DNA of 64,000 nucleotides, taken from contig NZ_CP021112.1 of the NCBI RefSeq assembly GCF_002119765.1, positions 3,156,501-3,220,500 on the forward strand. Direction: 5' to 3'. A program made the position numbers and the translations under genes. Within the stretch, counting starts at the first letter, position 1. Each line of letters starts with the position of its first letter. The notes under the pieces were generated by a model, which saw only the letters and a list, made by a program, of their open reading frames with translations, searched no databases and was not told the DNA's origin. Shown here piece by piece: positions 1 through 8,747 of this stretch. This DNA comes from Pseudorhodoplanes sinuspersici (lineage in GTDB: Bacteria > Pseudomonadota > Alphaproteobacteria > Rhizobiales > Xanthobacteraceae).

Positions 1-212
1 TTTCATCCAAGCTGCCGGTGATCGAGCACAGGGATACGGTGCGGACGCGCATCGACGATGCCGTTCGTTTTATCGATCTCGACCGGCTGGCGATCAGTCC
101 GCAATGCGGCTTTGCCAGCGTCGATACCGGCAATCCGGTCACACCGAAGATCCAGTCGGAAAAGCTTCAGCTTGTCGTTGATGTTGCCAAGGAAATCTGG
201 GGAACCGCGTAA
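1..212 (+). CDS. MetE-like (cobalamin-independent methionine synthase family) C-terminus, partial
   Basis: Only the last ~70 codons are present; the frame is open from the left edge and ends with TAA at 210-212. The text LAISPQCGFAS followed by a conserved lysine and an ending like VVDVAKEIWG matches the C-terminus of the MetE/UroD-like methyltransferase fold, where the Cys and its neighbours help bind the catalytic zinc. Family members transfer a methyl group from a folate donor to a thiol. The short group-II members (~370 aa) in alphaproteobacteria often sit in catabolic clusters, so the substrate need not be homocysteine. The next gene follows 62 bp downstream on the same strand. Confidence 0.7.
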   Translation, partial: SSKLPVIEHRDTVRTRIDDAVRFIDLDRLAISPQCGFASVDTGNPVTPKIQSEKLQLVVDVAKEIWGTA

Positions 213-274
213 GATTCCAAAAGACTGCGCAAGCCGTCAAAAGGACGGCGCGAGAATGATAAAAATCGGAGGAG

Positions 275-1264
275 ATGCCTGTGACCCGATTGTCGACGAT
301 CGGCCTGTTGGTTCTCTTGTCATTGTTATTATCGCCGCTGGCTCATGCGGACGATACTTATCCATCGCGGCCAGTGCGGCTGATCGCGACCGCCGGACCG
401 GGTGGCAATCCCGACGTGCTGGCGCGGTTGCTGGCGCAGAAACTGTCCGACAGTCTCGGCAAACCATTCGTGGTCGAGAATGTGCCGGGCGCAGGAGGCG
501 TTGTTGCAGCCAAGATGGTGGCGGCAACGCAGCCTGATGGCCATGTGCTGATGCTCGGCGATTCCGGCGGGCTCGCCATCAACGTCGCACTCAATCCCGA
601 TGTCGGCTACAGCCCGCTGAAGGATTTCACGCCGATCACAGCATTGGCGACGGTGCCGACCGTGCTGGTGGTCACTGCGTCGGTGCCGGCGCAGACACTC
701 GACGAATTCGTCAAGCTCGCGAAATCGCAGCCGGGCAAACTGAGCTATGGCTCGGCCGGTTATGGCTCGATCCATCACCTGACGATGGCGCTGTTCGAGG
801 AGCGTGCGGGCATCGACCTGTTGCACGTGCCTTATCGCGGCGGTACCGCGCTGGTGAACGGCTTGCTGACCGGCGAAATCCAGGCTGGCTGGTCGGGCTT
901 CCCCAATGTCATCGCGCTGATCGAGACCGGCAAACTGAAGGCGTTGTGCGTCAGCATCCTGAAGCGTTCGCCGTCCTTGCCGAAGGTGCCGACCTGCGAT
1001 GAACTCGGTTACAAGGGATTCGATATCGCGACCATGATCGGCCTGCAGGCATCGGCCGGGTTGCCGGCGCCGATCGTGGCCCGCATTCAGGCGGCTGCGG
1101 CCAAGGCCTTGCGCGAACCCGATGTGACCGAGCGCATGCTGGCGCTCGGGATCGACTTGCAGGAGAACGGCACGGCACAATACCGCACATTCATGCAGGA
1201 CGATCTGGTCCGCTACAGCGAGGCGGTGAAGCGGCTGAAACTCAGTCCGGCCAAGGCGCCGTAA
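275..1264 (+). CDS. Bug/TctC-type tripartite tricarboxylate transporter substrate-binding protein
   Basis: 329 aa, the usual size for the Bug family of periplasmic binding proteins that capture carboxylates for TctAB permeases. A signal peptide occupies about residues 1-25 (hydrophobic run, cleavage near AHA-DD). It is followed by the family signature YPSRPVRLI and GGNPDVLARLLA, and later by GKLSYGS and HVPYRGG. A GGAGGAG ribosome site at 268-274 touches the ATG at 275, so the in-frame GTG at 281 is an equally good start. No tctA or tctB gene is adjacent, so it is an orphan binder, as is common in this order. The ligand cannot be read from the sequence. Confidence 0.88.
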   Translation: MPVTRLSTIGLLVLLSLLLSPLAHADDTYPSRPVRLIATAGPGGNPDVLARLLAQKLSDSLGKPFVVENVPGAGGVVAAKMVAATQPDGHVLMLGDSGGLAINVALNPDVGYSPLKDFTPITALATVPTVLVVTASVPAQTLDEFVKLAKSQPGKLSYGSAGYGSIHHLTMALFEERAGIDLLHVPYRGGTALVNGLLTGEIQAGWSGFPNVIALIETGKLKALCVSILKRSPSLPKVPTCDELGYKGFDIATMIGLQASAGLPAPIVARIQAAAAKALREPDVTERMLALGIDLQENGTAQYRTFMQDDLVRYSEAVKRLKLSPAKAP

Positions 1265-1281
1265 TCGGCATCACGCCGAGG

Positions 1282-2547
1282 CTATGGTCTGATGTAAGGC
1301 GCGGGCGCGCGCATGCCGTAGCTTTTCAAAAGGGAAGTCGTTGCAATCACCGCCGCCGCCGATAGCGCCGTCGCCAGCATGAACAGGACGCCGTATCCCA
1401 GCCGGTCCGCGAGGACGCCCGCCAGTAGGCTGCCGATGAGAAAAACGATCAATTGTGCGCAGGAGAGGATGGTGAAATCGGTGCCGGGCTGGTCGGACGA
1501 CGACACCGACATGAACAGCGAATACAGCGCGACGATCTCCATGTAGCGGATCAGTGTCTGAAACAGCGCCGCGCCGAACAGCGGCGTATAGCCGGCGATC
1601 CACCCGAAAGCATGAGAGGCGAACAAGAGGAAACAAAGCGTCCGCAAACCGCCGAGCAACGCAAGCACGCCAGCATTGCCGATCTTGCGCAACAGGATGG
1701 CGGCGATGGCCGATCCGGCAAGTCCGGCGGTCGCCGCGCCGCCGCCGGAAATATAGCCGATCCAGTCCAGCGGCACGCCGCGATCGACAAGATACGGCCC
1801 CTCCATCGCTTTCACCAATCCTTCGCTGGCGCGATAGATCAGCGCAACCACGAGGATGGCGCGCGCTTCCGGCCGCTTCAGGAAGGCGAGGATCGAGGGC
1901 CGGGGCTGGTTTGCGGCCGCTCCTGCCGGATCGCCTTCGCGCATGGCCAAGGCGGCCAGCAGCGGCAGTGCCGAGATGGCGGCGATGATCAGCACGGTGA
2001 CCGTCCAGCCAATGCGGTCATACAGAACAAGCGCCATCGTGCCGCCGATCACGACACCCAGCGCTATCGCGCCGCCCTGGATCGCATTGCCGATGCCGCG
2101 ATCACCCTCTGGAAGAAACTTGGTGGCATAGCCGTCGGTCGCGATATCCTGTGTCGAGATCAACAGCGATGCGACGAAGCCGATCGCCAGCACGAATTCG
2201 ATGCGGGTCGGCGGCGTGAAGGCGAGCACGACAAGGCATGCGATGGTGCCCAGTTGCGTGATGATGATCCATCCGGCGCGATGCCGCCGCGCCATCGGGC
2301 GAATGCGGTCGACATAGGGCGCCCAGAGAAATTTCAGCACCAGCGGCAGAAACAGAATGGCGATCAGCCCGATGGCGCTGCGCGACACGCCGGACTGGCG
2401 CAGGATCGGCGGCAGCGCGGCCGCGAAGAGGTAGCTCGGGATCGACTGGGCGAGATAGAGACCGGCGAGAATGAAAAACAGGCGGAAGCGGTCGCGCCTG
2501 CTGCGGGGCCGCTCGTCCGTCGCCATTGCCGAGGTCGCTGCGCTCAC
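1282..2547 (-). CDS. RhtX/AmpG-like MFS permease, probable siderophore importer
   Basis: 421 aa with about 12 hydrophobic segments. The stretch DIATDGYATKFL with a downstream GNAIQGGA is characteristic of the AmpG/RhtX/FptX branch of the major facilitator superfamily. RhtX and FptX carry ferric siderophores across the inner membrane without an ABC transporter. It is the third gene after a TonB receptor and a small unknown gene, which fits this role. The GTG start at 2547 overlaps the stop of the upstream gene by 4 bp (GTGA); an ATG seven codons in is the alternative. It converges on the TctC gene with an 18-bp gap. Confidence 0.78.
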   Translation of the reverse strand: MSAATSAMATDERPRSRRDRFRLFFILAGLYLAQSIPSYLFAAALPPILRQSGVSRSAIGLIAILFLPLVLKFLWAPYVDRIRPMARRHRAGWIIITQLGTIACLVVLAFTPPTRIEFVLAIGFVASLLISTQDIATDGYATKFLPEGDRGIGNAIQGGAIALGVVIGGTMALVLYDRIGWTVTVLIIAAISALPLLAALAMREGDPAGAAANQPRPSILAFLKRPEARAILVVALIYRASEGLVKAMEGPYLVDRGVPLDWIGYISGGGAATAGLAGSAIAAILLRKIGNAGVLALLGGLRTLCFLLFASHAFGWIAGYTPLFGAALFQTLIRYMEIVALYSLFMSVSSSDQPGTDFTILSCAQLIVFLIGSLLAGVLADRLGYGVLFMLATALSAAAVIATTSLLKSYGMRAPAPYIRP

Positions 2548-2918
2548 AGCGTATGCCCGGCGATGGTTTCGAGGAAATGCTTGGCTTCGCGTTCATCGCG
2601 TGCGCCGATCAGCGGCACCTCGAACAGCTTGCGGAACACTTCGACGCTTTTCGGCGTGACCTTGTCGCGCACGATGGCGATGGCGCGGCAGCGCTCGCGC
2701 ATGGTGGCGCGGTTGGCCTTGAACCACAAAGCCTGCTCGCGCTCGCCGGCCGGCGACAGCGTGCGTCCATCGCCGAACATGCATAGCAGATAGAAGGGCT
2801 CCTCGATCGCGCCGATGCGTTTCAGGCCCTGCAGATAGTAATATTCGTCATCGTCCACATAGGGAATGTGATAGCGCAGCGTCACCAGCCTGTTCGGTTT
2901 GATTTCCAGATCGACCAT
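2544..2918 (-). CDS. Conserved hypothetical protein between TonB receptor and MFS permease
   Basis: 124 aa, no signal peptide and no membrane segment, so cytoplasmic. The ATG at 2918 lies 4 bp after the receptor stop codon, and its TGA overlaps the GTG of the permease, so it is embedded in the operon and probably translationally coupled. The pattern (N-terminal strand pair, a tract of acidic and tyrosine residues around 24-30, then a KANRATMRERC helix and a C-terminal helix) faintly recalls SpoIIAA/STAS-like folds. I do not recognise the family with confidence. A longer frame extends upstream but runs inside the receptor gene. Confidence 0.7.
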   Translation of the reverse strand: MVDLEIKPNRLVTLRYHIPYVDDDEYYYLQGLKRIGAIEEPFYLLCMFGDGRTLSPAGEREQALWFKANRATMRERCRAIAIVRDKVTPKSVEVFRKLFEVPLIGARDEREAKHFLETIAGHTL

Positions 2919-2922
2919 TGCG

Positions 2923-5184
2923 TCACCACGTCTTGCGGAAGCCCACCGACACCGTCCGTCCGAAAGCATAGACCGGATTGGTGACATCGGGAGCATATTG
3001 GCGCGTCGCCGTTGCCGTCGGATTCTGATAGACTTCGTCGAACAGGTTTTGCACGCCGACATAGGCGGTGCCGCCCCAGAGGGGAACGCTGAGCGAGACA
3101 TTCATGGTCTGGCCGGACTCAAGCTTGTAGTGATTGCCGGCCAGATTGACCTTGCGATCGCGGCCGCTGAAGCCCAGGCCCTCCAGCCGCAGAACGGCCC
3201 CGTTGTCAAAGCGGATGTCGCTGTAGATCGTGCCATGGAAGGGCGTCGAGATCCGGTTGTTCTGCAGATAGCTGTCGAGAATGCCATCGTTGTTGGTGTC
3301 CACGCGCCCTTCGCGATAGGCGAGCACGGTGCCGACCGCCAGATTGGGATTGACGGTGACTTCGGCGGTGCCTTCGACGCCGGAGATCTTTTCCTTCTGC
3401 TGCGCAATAGTGTTGGTGGCCGGATCGAAGTTCACACCTTTGTCCGAGCGGCTGACGAAACCGACGATGTTGCCGCGGAACACAGGGCCGCCCCAGCGGA
3501 TGCCGATTTCCTGGCTTTCCACGATCTGCGGCTCGAGGCCAAGCTGGGCGTAGCTGATGCTGCGGTTCGTCGTGCAGACAACCGGATTGTTGATGCCGCA
3601 GGTATAGGGCAGGGCCTGGGCAGTGCTCGCGAAGTTCAGTCCGGCGCGGCGCGTGTAGGCGCCGATATCCGGCAGCGCATAGCCTTGGCTGAAATTGCCA
3701 TACAGCTCGATGTCGGGCGTGATCTTGTATGTGGCACCGAAATTGAAGGTCGGTGCGCCATAGCCGAAGTTTCCGCCCTCCACTGGCAGTTTGGGCATTA
3801 CGGCAAACAGGTTGCCGATCTGCAGGAAAGCCAGCGGACGCACGAAATCATCGACTTTCAGATCGAAATGTTCATAGCGCATGCCGCCGCGCAAGGTGAC
3901 ACGCTCGCCAAGCGGAATCTGCAACTGTCCAAAGCCCGCATAACTGCGCTGGCTCATCGGATTGAAGACGTCTTCGCCATTCGACAATTGCTGGCTGGTG
4001 CTGTCGTCGACAAAATCGGCGCCCCAGGTGAACTTCGCACCCCGAATGAAAGGATCGAGTGGCGTGTCGATTGTCAGGTTGATACCGCTGCGCCTGGCGT
4101 TCAGCACGGTCTGGTTATATGGCGCTGTCGGGTTGGCGATATTGCCGGAATAGTAGACGACCGAATTGAAGCGCGGATCGAGTGTCGAGAAGGGAAAGGA
4201 TTTCTCGATGCTGTTGTAGAAACCAAGCAGAGACAGGTTACCGAGCGCGAAATTGGCGTCGGTGTAGCGGGTCGAGAGACTGACGGTGTTCTCGCCGATA
4301 TCCTGCCCGGTATACGGCGCCGCAAAATTGGGCTGCGAATAGGGCGGCCCATATGTCGTCATATAGGCCGGCTGCTGATTGAGGTAGAAGTAGGCGCCCT
4401 GGATTTCGAACCGCTTGCCGTCCGCGAGGTCGTAGCCGAACTTGCCGAGGAAATTGGCATTGCTGTAGCGGTCGCCGCCGCCCTGACCGAGAAACTGGTC
4501 GGACGGCAATTCGCGGCCCGCGCCGTCATAGGTTTTGTTGGCGAAGCGGCCGGTGCCGATCATGACATAGTCCCAGCCATTCGGCGCCTTGCCGGTGAGG
4601 CTGGCCGACGCTTCCGGCCGCAGCGATGAGCCGATATTGGCGGTGAAGGCGCGCACCGATGTGTTGGTCGTCAGCCTGGGTCCGCCATCGGTGGAGCGTC
4701 TGGTGATGAAGTTCGCGGTGCCGCCGGTGGCGCCGGCGCCGTAAAGGCTTGATGCGCCGGCCACCACTTCCACGCGCTCGACCGCATTGAGGTCGATCAG
4801 CGAGAGGATGCGGCTGACGTCGCGCAGCGGCGTGTTCAGCGGCACGCCGTCGAGCATCACCAGAAGGTCGCGTCCGCGGAACGATTCGGAGGCGCCGGAA
4901 ATCGTCTCGTTCGAGACCGAATAACCGGGCACTGTCTTGCCGAGAAGCGCGGACGCGCTGTTCTCGAACTCCAGTTGTTTTTCGATCGTGGCGCGATCCA
5001 CGACATAGACCGTCGCAGGTGTATCGGCGACCTTTCGATCGGCACGCGCGGCCGTCACGACGATATCGTCGAGTGCAATTGGCGATGATGACAATTGATT
5101 CTGCTGGCTTTGAGTCTGCTGTGCAAAAGCCGGAGAGCCGACGATACAGGCTGCCATAGCAGTGCCGACGACACGCGAAAACAT
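2923..5184 (-). CDS. TonB-dependent outer-membrane receptor, probable ferric siderophore receptor
   Basis: 753 aa. Signal peptide about 1-21 (cleavage after AFA), then a TonB-box-like start (DDIVVTAA). The plug domain spans ~50-165 with LVMLDGVPLNTP and VERVEVVAGASSLYGAGATGG. A long beta-barrel follows with many alternating aromatic strands and ends in the terminal F-R-K-T-W expected for barrel assembly. It is first in an operon with a small unknown protein and a RhtX-like permease, so the cargo is probably an iron chelate. A GGGGGA ribosome site precedes the ATG. The upstream AT-rich repeats may be the iron-responsive control region. Confidence 0.92.
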   Translation of the reverse strand: MFSRVVGTAMAACIVGSPAFAQQTQSQQNQLSSSPIALDDIVVTAARADRKVADTPATVYVVDRATIEKQLEFENSASALLGKTVPGYSVSNETISGASESFRGRDLLVMLDGVPLNTPLRDVSRILSLIDLNAVERVEVVAGASSLYGAGATGGTANFITRRSTDGGPRLTTNTSVRAFTANIGSSLRPEASASLTGKAPNGWDYVMIGTGRFANKTYDGAGRELPSDQFLGQGGGDRYSNANFLGKFGYDLADGKRFEIQGAYFYLNQQPAYMTTYGPPYSQPNFAAPYTGQDIGENTVSLSTRYTDANFALGNLSLLGFYNSIEKSFPFSTLDPRFNSVVYYSGNIANPTAPYNQTVLNARRSGINLTIDTPLDPFIRGAKFTWGADFVDDSTSQQLSNGEDVFNPMSQRSYAGFGQLQIPLGERVTLRGGMRYEHFDLKVDDFVRPLAFLQIGNLFAVMPKLPVEGGNFGYGAPTFNFGATYKITPDIELYGNFSQGYALPDIGAYTRRAGLNFASTAQALPYTCGINNPVVCTTNRSISYAQLGLEPQIVESQEIGIRWGGPVFRGNIVGFVSRSDKGVNFDPATNTIAQQKEKISGVEGTAEVTVNPNLAVGTVLAYREGRVDTNNDGILDSYLQNNRISTPFHGTIYSDIRFDNGAVLRLEGLGFSGRDRKVNLAGNHYKLESGQTMNVSLSVPLWGGTAYVGVQNLFDEVYQNPTATATRQYAPDVTNPVYAFGRTVSVGFRKTW

Positions 5185-5290
5185 ACAAGTCCCCCATCCC
5201 CATTTGCAGGGATTATTAGGGGCTCATAATACAGCCGGCAAGAATTACTTTGTCGCTTTTAACCGAATACGTGGGATGGTGCAAGCATTA

Positions 5291-5333
5291 TTTTGAGATA
5301 CTTAAAGCTGCCCTCAGTTTAGAAAGTATCAAA
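5291..5333. promoter_or_regulatory. Candidate iron-responsive operator pair upstream of the TonB receptor
   Basis: Two related AT-rich 16-mers lie 107-149 bp upstream of the receptor start: TTTTGAGATACTTAAA at 5291-5306 and TTTAGAAAGTATCAAA at 5318-5333. The second, read on the other strand, shares GATACTT with the first. TTTAGAA half-sites resemble the iron control element bound by Irr in rhizobia. Assignment to Irr or another iron regulator is inference from the position alone. Confidence 0.3.
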
Positions 5334-5477
5334 TGATCGATTACTTTAGAATTCGTCTGGACTGGTTTGAGCCGGGCTTTCAGCACATAGCCCCATGAAT
5401 GCGCGATCACAGCGGTACAGCGGCTCTCGGAATACGATGATCGGTCCTTGAGTCATGCCATCAGCTGGAGCCGTCCA

Positions 5478-6128
5478 ATGATCCCCATCATTACCGCCTT
5501 TGAACGCTCGCCCGATCGCGGTCAGGGTCTGGCGCGTGATATGCGCGTTCGCTGGGCGCTCGAAGAAGTGGGCCAGCCTTACGACGTTCGTCTTCTTTCG
5601 TTCAAAGCGATGAAAGAGCCCGCGCACCTCGCCCTTCATCCTTTCGGACAGATTCCGACCTATGAAGACGGCGATCTTGCCCTGTTCGAGTCAGGGGCGA
5701 TCGTATTCCATATCGCCGAGCGCCATGCGGGCCTGCTGCCAGATGATGCGAATGCCCGGGCGCGCGCGATCGCGTGGATGTTTGCCGCGCTCAACACGGT
5801 GGAGCCGCCGATCTTCGACCGTGCCCTCGTGAGGATCCTTGAACGCGACGAGCCTTGGTATGAGCAGCGCCTGCGTGTCCTCGAAGACAGCATCCGCAAA
5901 CGGCTGGGCGATCTTTCCAATCGCCTCGGCGATGCCGACTGGCTCGATGGTGCGTTCAGCGCCGGTGACCTGCTGATGGTGACGGTGCTGCTGAGGCTGA
6001 AAGGGTCGAGTCTCCTGGAGGATTATCCGAACCTCGCGGCCTATGTCGCCCGCGGTGAAGCGCGGCCAGCCTACAAGCGTGCCTTCGACGCTCAATTGGC
6101 GGTTTTCACCGCCGCATCGACCGGCTGA
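5478..6128 (+). CDS. Glutathione S-transferase family protein
   Basis: 216 aa. The N-terminal thioredoxin-like domain (~1-82) carries HPFGQIPTYEDGDLALFESGAI, the glutathione-binding cis-Pro and ESGAI motif. An all-helical C-terminal domain (~90-205) follows, with the conserved FSAGDLLMV N-capping motif. These cytosolic enzymes conjugate or reduce electrophiles with glutathione. The ATG at 5478 was chosen because GGAG sits 8 bp before it; an upstream in-frame start at 5448 would add ten residues that do not fit the fold. It is not in an operon: the iron operon is divergent and the next gene converges. Substrate unknown. Confidence 0.88.
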   Translation: MIPIITAFERSPDRGQGLARDMRVRWALEEVGQPYDVRLLSFKAMKEPAHLALHPFGQIPTYEDGDLALFESGAIVFHIAERHAGLLPDDANARARAIAWMFAALNTVEPPIFDRALVRILERDEPWYEQRLRVLEDSIRKRLGDLSNRLGDADWLDGAFSAGDLLMVTVLLRLKGSSLLEDYPNLAAYVARGEARPAYKRAFDAQLAVFTAASTG

Positions 6129-6165
6129 TAAAGGCCCGCTCCGGGATCGAAGCGGTCATGGCGTG

Positions 6166-6210
6166 GCGCGTTTTCTTGACGCGAACCGGTGCCCCACCTG
6201 GCGCAAGGTT
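6166..6210. repeat. Degenerate copy of a dispersed palindromic intergenic repeat
   Basis: GCGCGTTTTCTTGACGCGAA followed by CCGGTGCCCCACCTGGCGC matches, with changes, the core seen at 47000-47090 and, inverted, at 50076-50176. It fills the gap between the convergent glutathione transferase and DUF1176 genes. Confidence 0.6.
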
Positions 6211-7299
6211 CTAACGCTGGACTTGCGCCCGATACACGACCGGCCAGTCATCCAGCGGCACACCGTTGCATTCCGACATGAGGAGGGATTGGGCGAGCCG
6301 GAAGGCCTTGCCATCCCAGACCCACTCGTCCTCGCTGCCGCAATCGCCGATGCCGCGGCCCTTGCTGAAGCTGGTGATCGTCATGGTCGCTTCGTTGAAA
6401 CCGGCATTGATCAGGCCGTCCTGCAGTCCGTCCTGGTCGACACCGCCGACCTTGACCGGCCATTTGAAGGATACGGCGCGTGCAGCTTGCGGGTTGTTCG
6501 CCGGGCCGATCATGTAGACAGACTGGAAATTGTAGGCGCCGCTGTTTTCCGGACAGGAGAATTCGTAAAGCACCTGGCCGCCGCCGAGTGCATACATCTC
6601 TTCCATCTTTGATTTCGGATCGCTCTCGCCGCACAGGGCGCGGCCCTTGGCCTCAAGGCCGGCCGGCTGTCTGGCCGGTGGTTTTTCTGTGGTCGGTTTG
6701 GCCGCAACGATCACCGGCGCTTTCGGCTGCGCCGGAATGCTGGAGGCCGGCTTTGCGCCACGCCTGATCATCGCCGTGACCGTGTCGACGCGCTTTTGCT
6801 GGTCGTCGATCCAGAGCAAGGCCGCCGCGGCGCCCGACATCGACACATTGGCGGTCGGCGTATCGAGTGTCTTGCCGGCTGCAGGCGTCAAGGTGACGAC
6901 AATGGATTTGGCCTTGCGGATAGAATCGATGAGCGCCTGGGCCGATGCGCCCTCAGCGAGCACGGTCCGGCGATAGTCATTGCCTTCGCCTTCTTTTCCC
7001 GAGAGCGCGCCATCCGGCAAGCCGGGGAGCGCGGGATCGAATGCAATCCGGTAGCTTGCCGCACCGTTCGGATCGACGGAGAGCGTGATCTTGATCGGCG
7101 CATTGGCGGCACCCCCGCGCTCGATCCGCAGATAACCGAGAGCTCCTCCCAAATCGGTGCTAAAACCATAAGCCGAGCAGTTTCGCAGATTGTCGCAGGC
7201 CGCGTACCAATCCTTGAATGATTTGGTGTCGGATGCGTTGGCTGCTCCGCTCAGCGCCATCGTCGCAAGCGACATCGCAACAAAAGACCGGCCAATCAT
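6211..7299 (-). CDS. DUF1176 domain secreted protein
   Basis: 362 aa. Signal peptide ~1-23 (MIGRSFVAMSLATMALSGAA, cleavage near NAS-D). The DUF1176 opening KSFKDWYAACDNLRNCSAYG with paired cysteines follows at once. A Pro/Ala/Lys linker occupies ~205-240 and a second cysteine-bearing half ends near DCGSEDEW and SECNG. The role of the family is unknown; members are periplasmic or surface proteins. The ATG at 7299 overlaps the stop of the LysR gene (ATGA), so the two are co-transcribed. A longer frame starting at 7401 would run inside lysR and lacks a signal sequence. Confidence 0.85.
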   Translation of the reverse strand: MIGRSFVAMSLATMALSGAANASDTKSFKDWYAACDNLRNCSAYGFSTDLGGALGYLRIERGGAANAPIKITLSVDPNGAASYRIAFDPALPGLPDGALSGKEGEGNDYRRTVLAEGASAQALIDSIRKAKSIVVTLTPAAGKTLDTPTANVSMSGAAAALLWIDDQQKRVDTVTAMIRRGAKPASSIPAQPKAPVIVAAKPTTEKPPARQPAGLEAKGRALCGESDPKSKMEEMYALGGGQVLYEFSCPENSGAYNFQSVYMIGPANNPQAARAVSFKWPVKVGGVDQDGLQDGLINAGFNEATMTITSFSKGRGIGDCGSEDEWVWDGKAFRLAQSLLMSECNGVPLDDWPVVYRAQVQR

Positions 7300-8189
7300 G
7301 CGCTCAACTCCGCGATCCTGCGTTTCACACCGTCGCCAACATTGTCCATGAAGGCACGCACCCGCGCAGTATCCTTCAGCGAACGATGGGTCACGATCCA
7401 CATCTCGGTCACCAGATCCTTAATGCGCCCGAGCATTGGCACGACGTTCTTCTCACCGGCGGCGAGGTACACGGGAAGCAGCGCGAGGCCAAGCCCGTCG
7501 CGAACGGCGACGAACTGATTGACGAAGCCATTGGCGCGAAAGCCGATGCTGGATGCAGGGACATTCTTGACAATCCAGGCGCCGGCCTTGGTGTGGGTGT
7601 CATTTTCGGCCCAGCCGATCACCGCATGCTTGTCGAGATCGGCGAGCGTCTTCGGCGTGCCATGTGTCTTCAGATAACCGGCCGAGGCGAAGAAGCTCCA
7701 TTGCACATCCGCGATCTTGCGGCCGAACAGATCGCCTTGCGAGGGCCGCATTGCGCGGAGGGCCACATCCGCCTCTCGTCGCGCCATATCGATGACGCGG
7801 TTCTCGATCAGGAGGTCGACGAGAATGCCGGGGTGCTGACTGCGAAAGCCGGCGATTAATGGCATCAGCACGCGCGCCGCCAAGGTTTCTGAACAGGTGA
7901 CGCGAAGTTGCCCACTGAGCCGTGTGTCGCGGCCGCTGAGTTCGCGGTCAAGCGCCAACGCTTCGGCCTCCATGCGCTCGGCCGCTTCGATCAGGCGTTG
8001 GCCGGCTTCCGTCGGACGATAACCGACCGCCAGCCGCTCGAACAATTTGGAGCCGATGTCCTTTTCAAGCGCGTTGAGCCGCCTGAAGATCGTCGAATGA
8101 TTGACGCCGAGTGCATTGGCCGCCGCGGCTAGATTGCCGAAGCGCGCAATGGCGAGCACGAAACGCAGGTCATCCCAAACAAAGGCCAT
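7296..8189 (-). CDS. LysR family transcriptional regulator
   Basis: 297 aa. N-terminal winged helix-turn-helix (~1-62) with FGNLAAAANALGVNHSTIFRRL, then a linker helix and a two-lobed effector domain (~90-290). The ATG at 8189 is preferred to an in-frame TTG at 8213 that lies within a palindrome. It is divergent from the DoxX gene (125-bp gap) and co-transcribed with the DUF1176 gene through a 4-bp overlap. LysR proteins usually control a divergent neighbour, so DoxX is the likely target. The perfect 14-bp palindrome just upstream suggests autoregulation. Confidence 0.9.
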   Translation of the reverse strand: MAFVWDDLRFVLAIARFGNLAAAANALGVNHSTIFRRLNALEKDIGSKLFERLAVGYRPTEAGQRLIEAAERMEAEALALDRELSGRDTRLSGQLRVTCSETLAARVLMPLIAGFRSQHPGILVDLLIENRVIDMARREADVALRAMRPSQGDLFGRKIADVQWSFFASAGYLKTHGTPKTLADLDKHAVIGWAENDTHTKAGAWIVKNVPASSIGFRANGFVNQFVAVRDGLGLALLPVYLAAGEKNVVPMLGRIKDLVTEMWIVTHRSLKDTARVRAFMDNVGDGVKRRIAELSA

Positions 8190-8199
8190 CGGCGGCTTC

Positions 8200-8213
8200 T
8201 TGCAAATTTGCAA
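8200..8213. promoter_or_regulatory. Perfect palindrome TTGCAAATTTGCAA, candidate LysR site
   Basis: A perfect 14-bp palindrome ends 11 bp before the lysR ATG, inside the lysR-doxX divergent region. It fits the T-N11-A pattern of LysR operators (T at 8200, A at 8212). Its position over the translation start suggests repression of lysR itself. Confidence 0.5.
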
Positions 8214-8313
8214 ATACGGCTGGCATTAACGCTCATAGCATTGCGAGATAGCAAAGGCTAGATAGCCACCATCCAATTCACCGCAAACGTATCCCCAACA
8301 TCAGAGACGAACC

Positions 8314-8727
8314 ATGACGAACACCACCGAATATGGCGCCCTCGTGCTGCGCCTTGCTCTTGGCACGATGTATCTTGCGCATGGCCTGCTCAAGATTTTC
8401 GTGTTCACGCTTCCCGGCACAGCGGCTTTTTTCAGTGCGCAGGGCTTTCCGGCCTGGACCGCCTATGTTGTCGTTGCTGCCGAATTGCTGGCGGGTATTG
8501 CGCTTCTGATCGGCTTCCAGGTGCGGCTTGTGTCTCTCGCTGGCTTGCCGGTGTTGTTCGGAGCCTTGGCCGTGCATCTGCCGAATGGCTGGGTGTTCTC
8601 CGCGGCCAATGGCGGCTGGGAGTATCCCGCTTTCCTGATCGTCGCCTCGATCGTGCAGGCGCTGATCGGGGCAGGCGCTTATGCGGTGAACTGGCCGCTG
8701 TCGCGGGCGCGCCTCGCGCATGCGTGA
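8314..8727 (+). CDS. DoxX family membrane protein
   Basis: 137 aa, four predicted membrane helices. The N-terminal LVLRLALGTMYLAHGLLKI and the following GFP...VVAAELLAGIALLIGF are diagnostic of DoxX. DoxX proteins are small inner-membrane proteins with roles in redox or sulfur stress in some bacteria; the reaction here is unknown. The gene is divergent from lysR, whose product probably controls it, and is followed by a strong hairpin terminator. Confidence 0.88.
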   Translation: MTNTTEYGALVLRLALGTMYLAHGLLKIFVFTLPGTAAFFSAQGFPAWTAYVVVAAELLAGIALLIGFQVRLVSLAGLPVLFGALAVHLPNGWVFSAANGGWEYPAFLIVASIVQALIGAGAYAVNWPLSRARLAHA

Positions 8728-8747
8728 TGCGATAAGACAACGATGAG

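Noticed and set aside
1453-2793. 446-codon plus-strand open frame
   Set aside because: It lies opposite the MFS permease and the 124-aa gene; its composition (Arg/Gln/Asp-rich, no family) is that of a shadow frame in GC-rich DNA.
2899-4629. 576-codon plus-strand open frame
   Set aside because: Antisense to the TonB receptor, which has a signal peptide, plug and barrel motifs; the antisense product matches no family.
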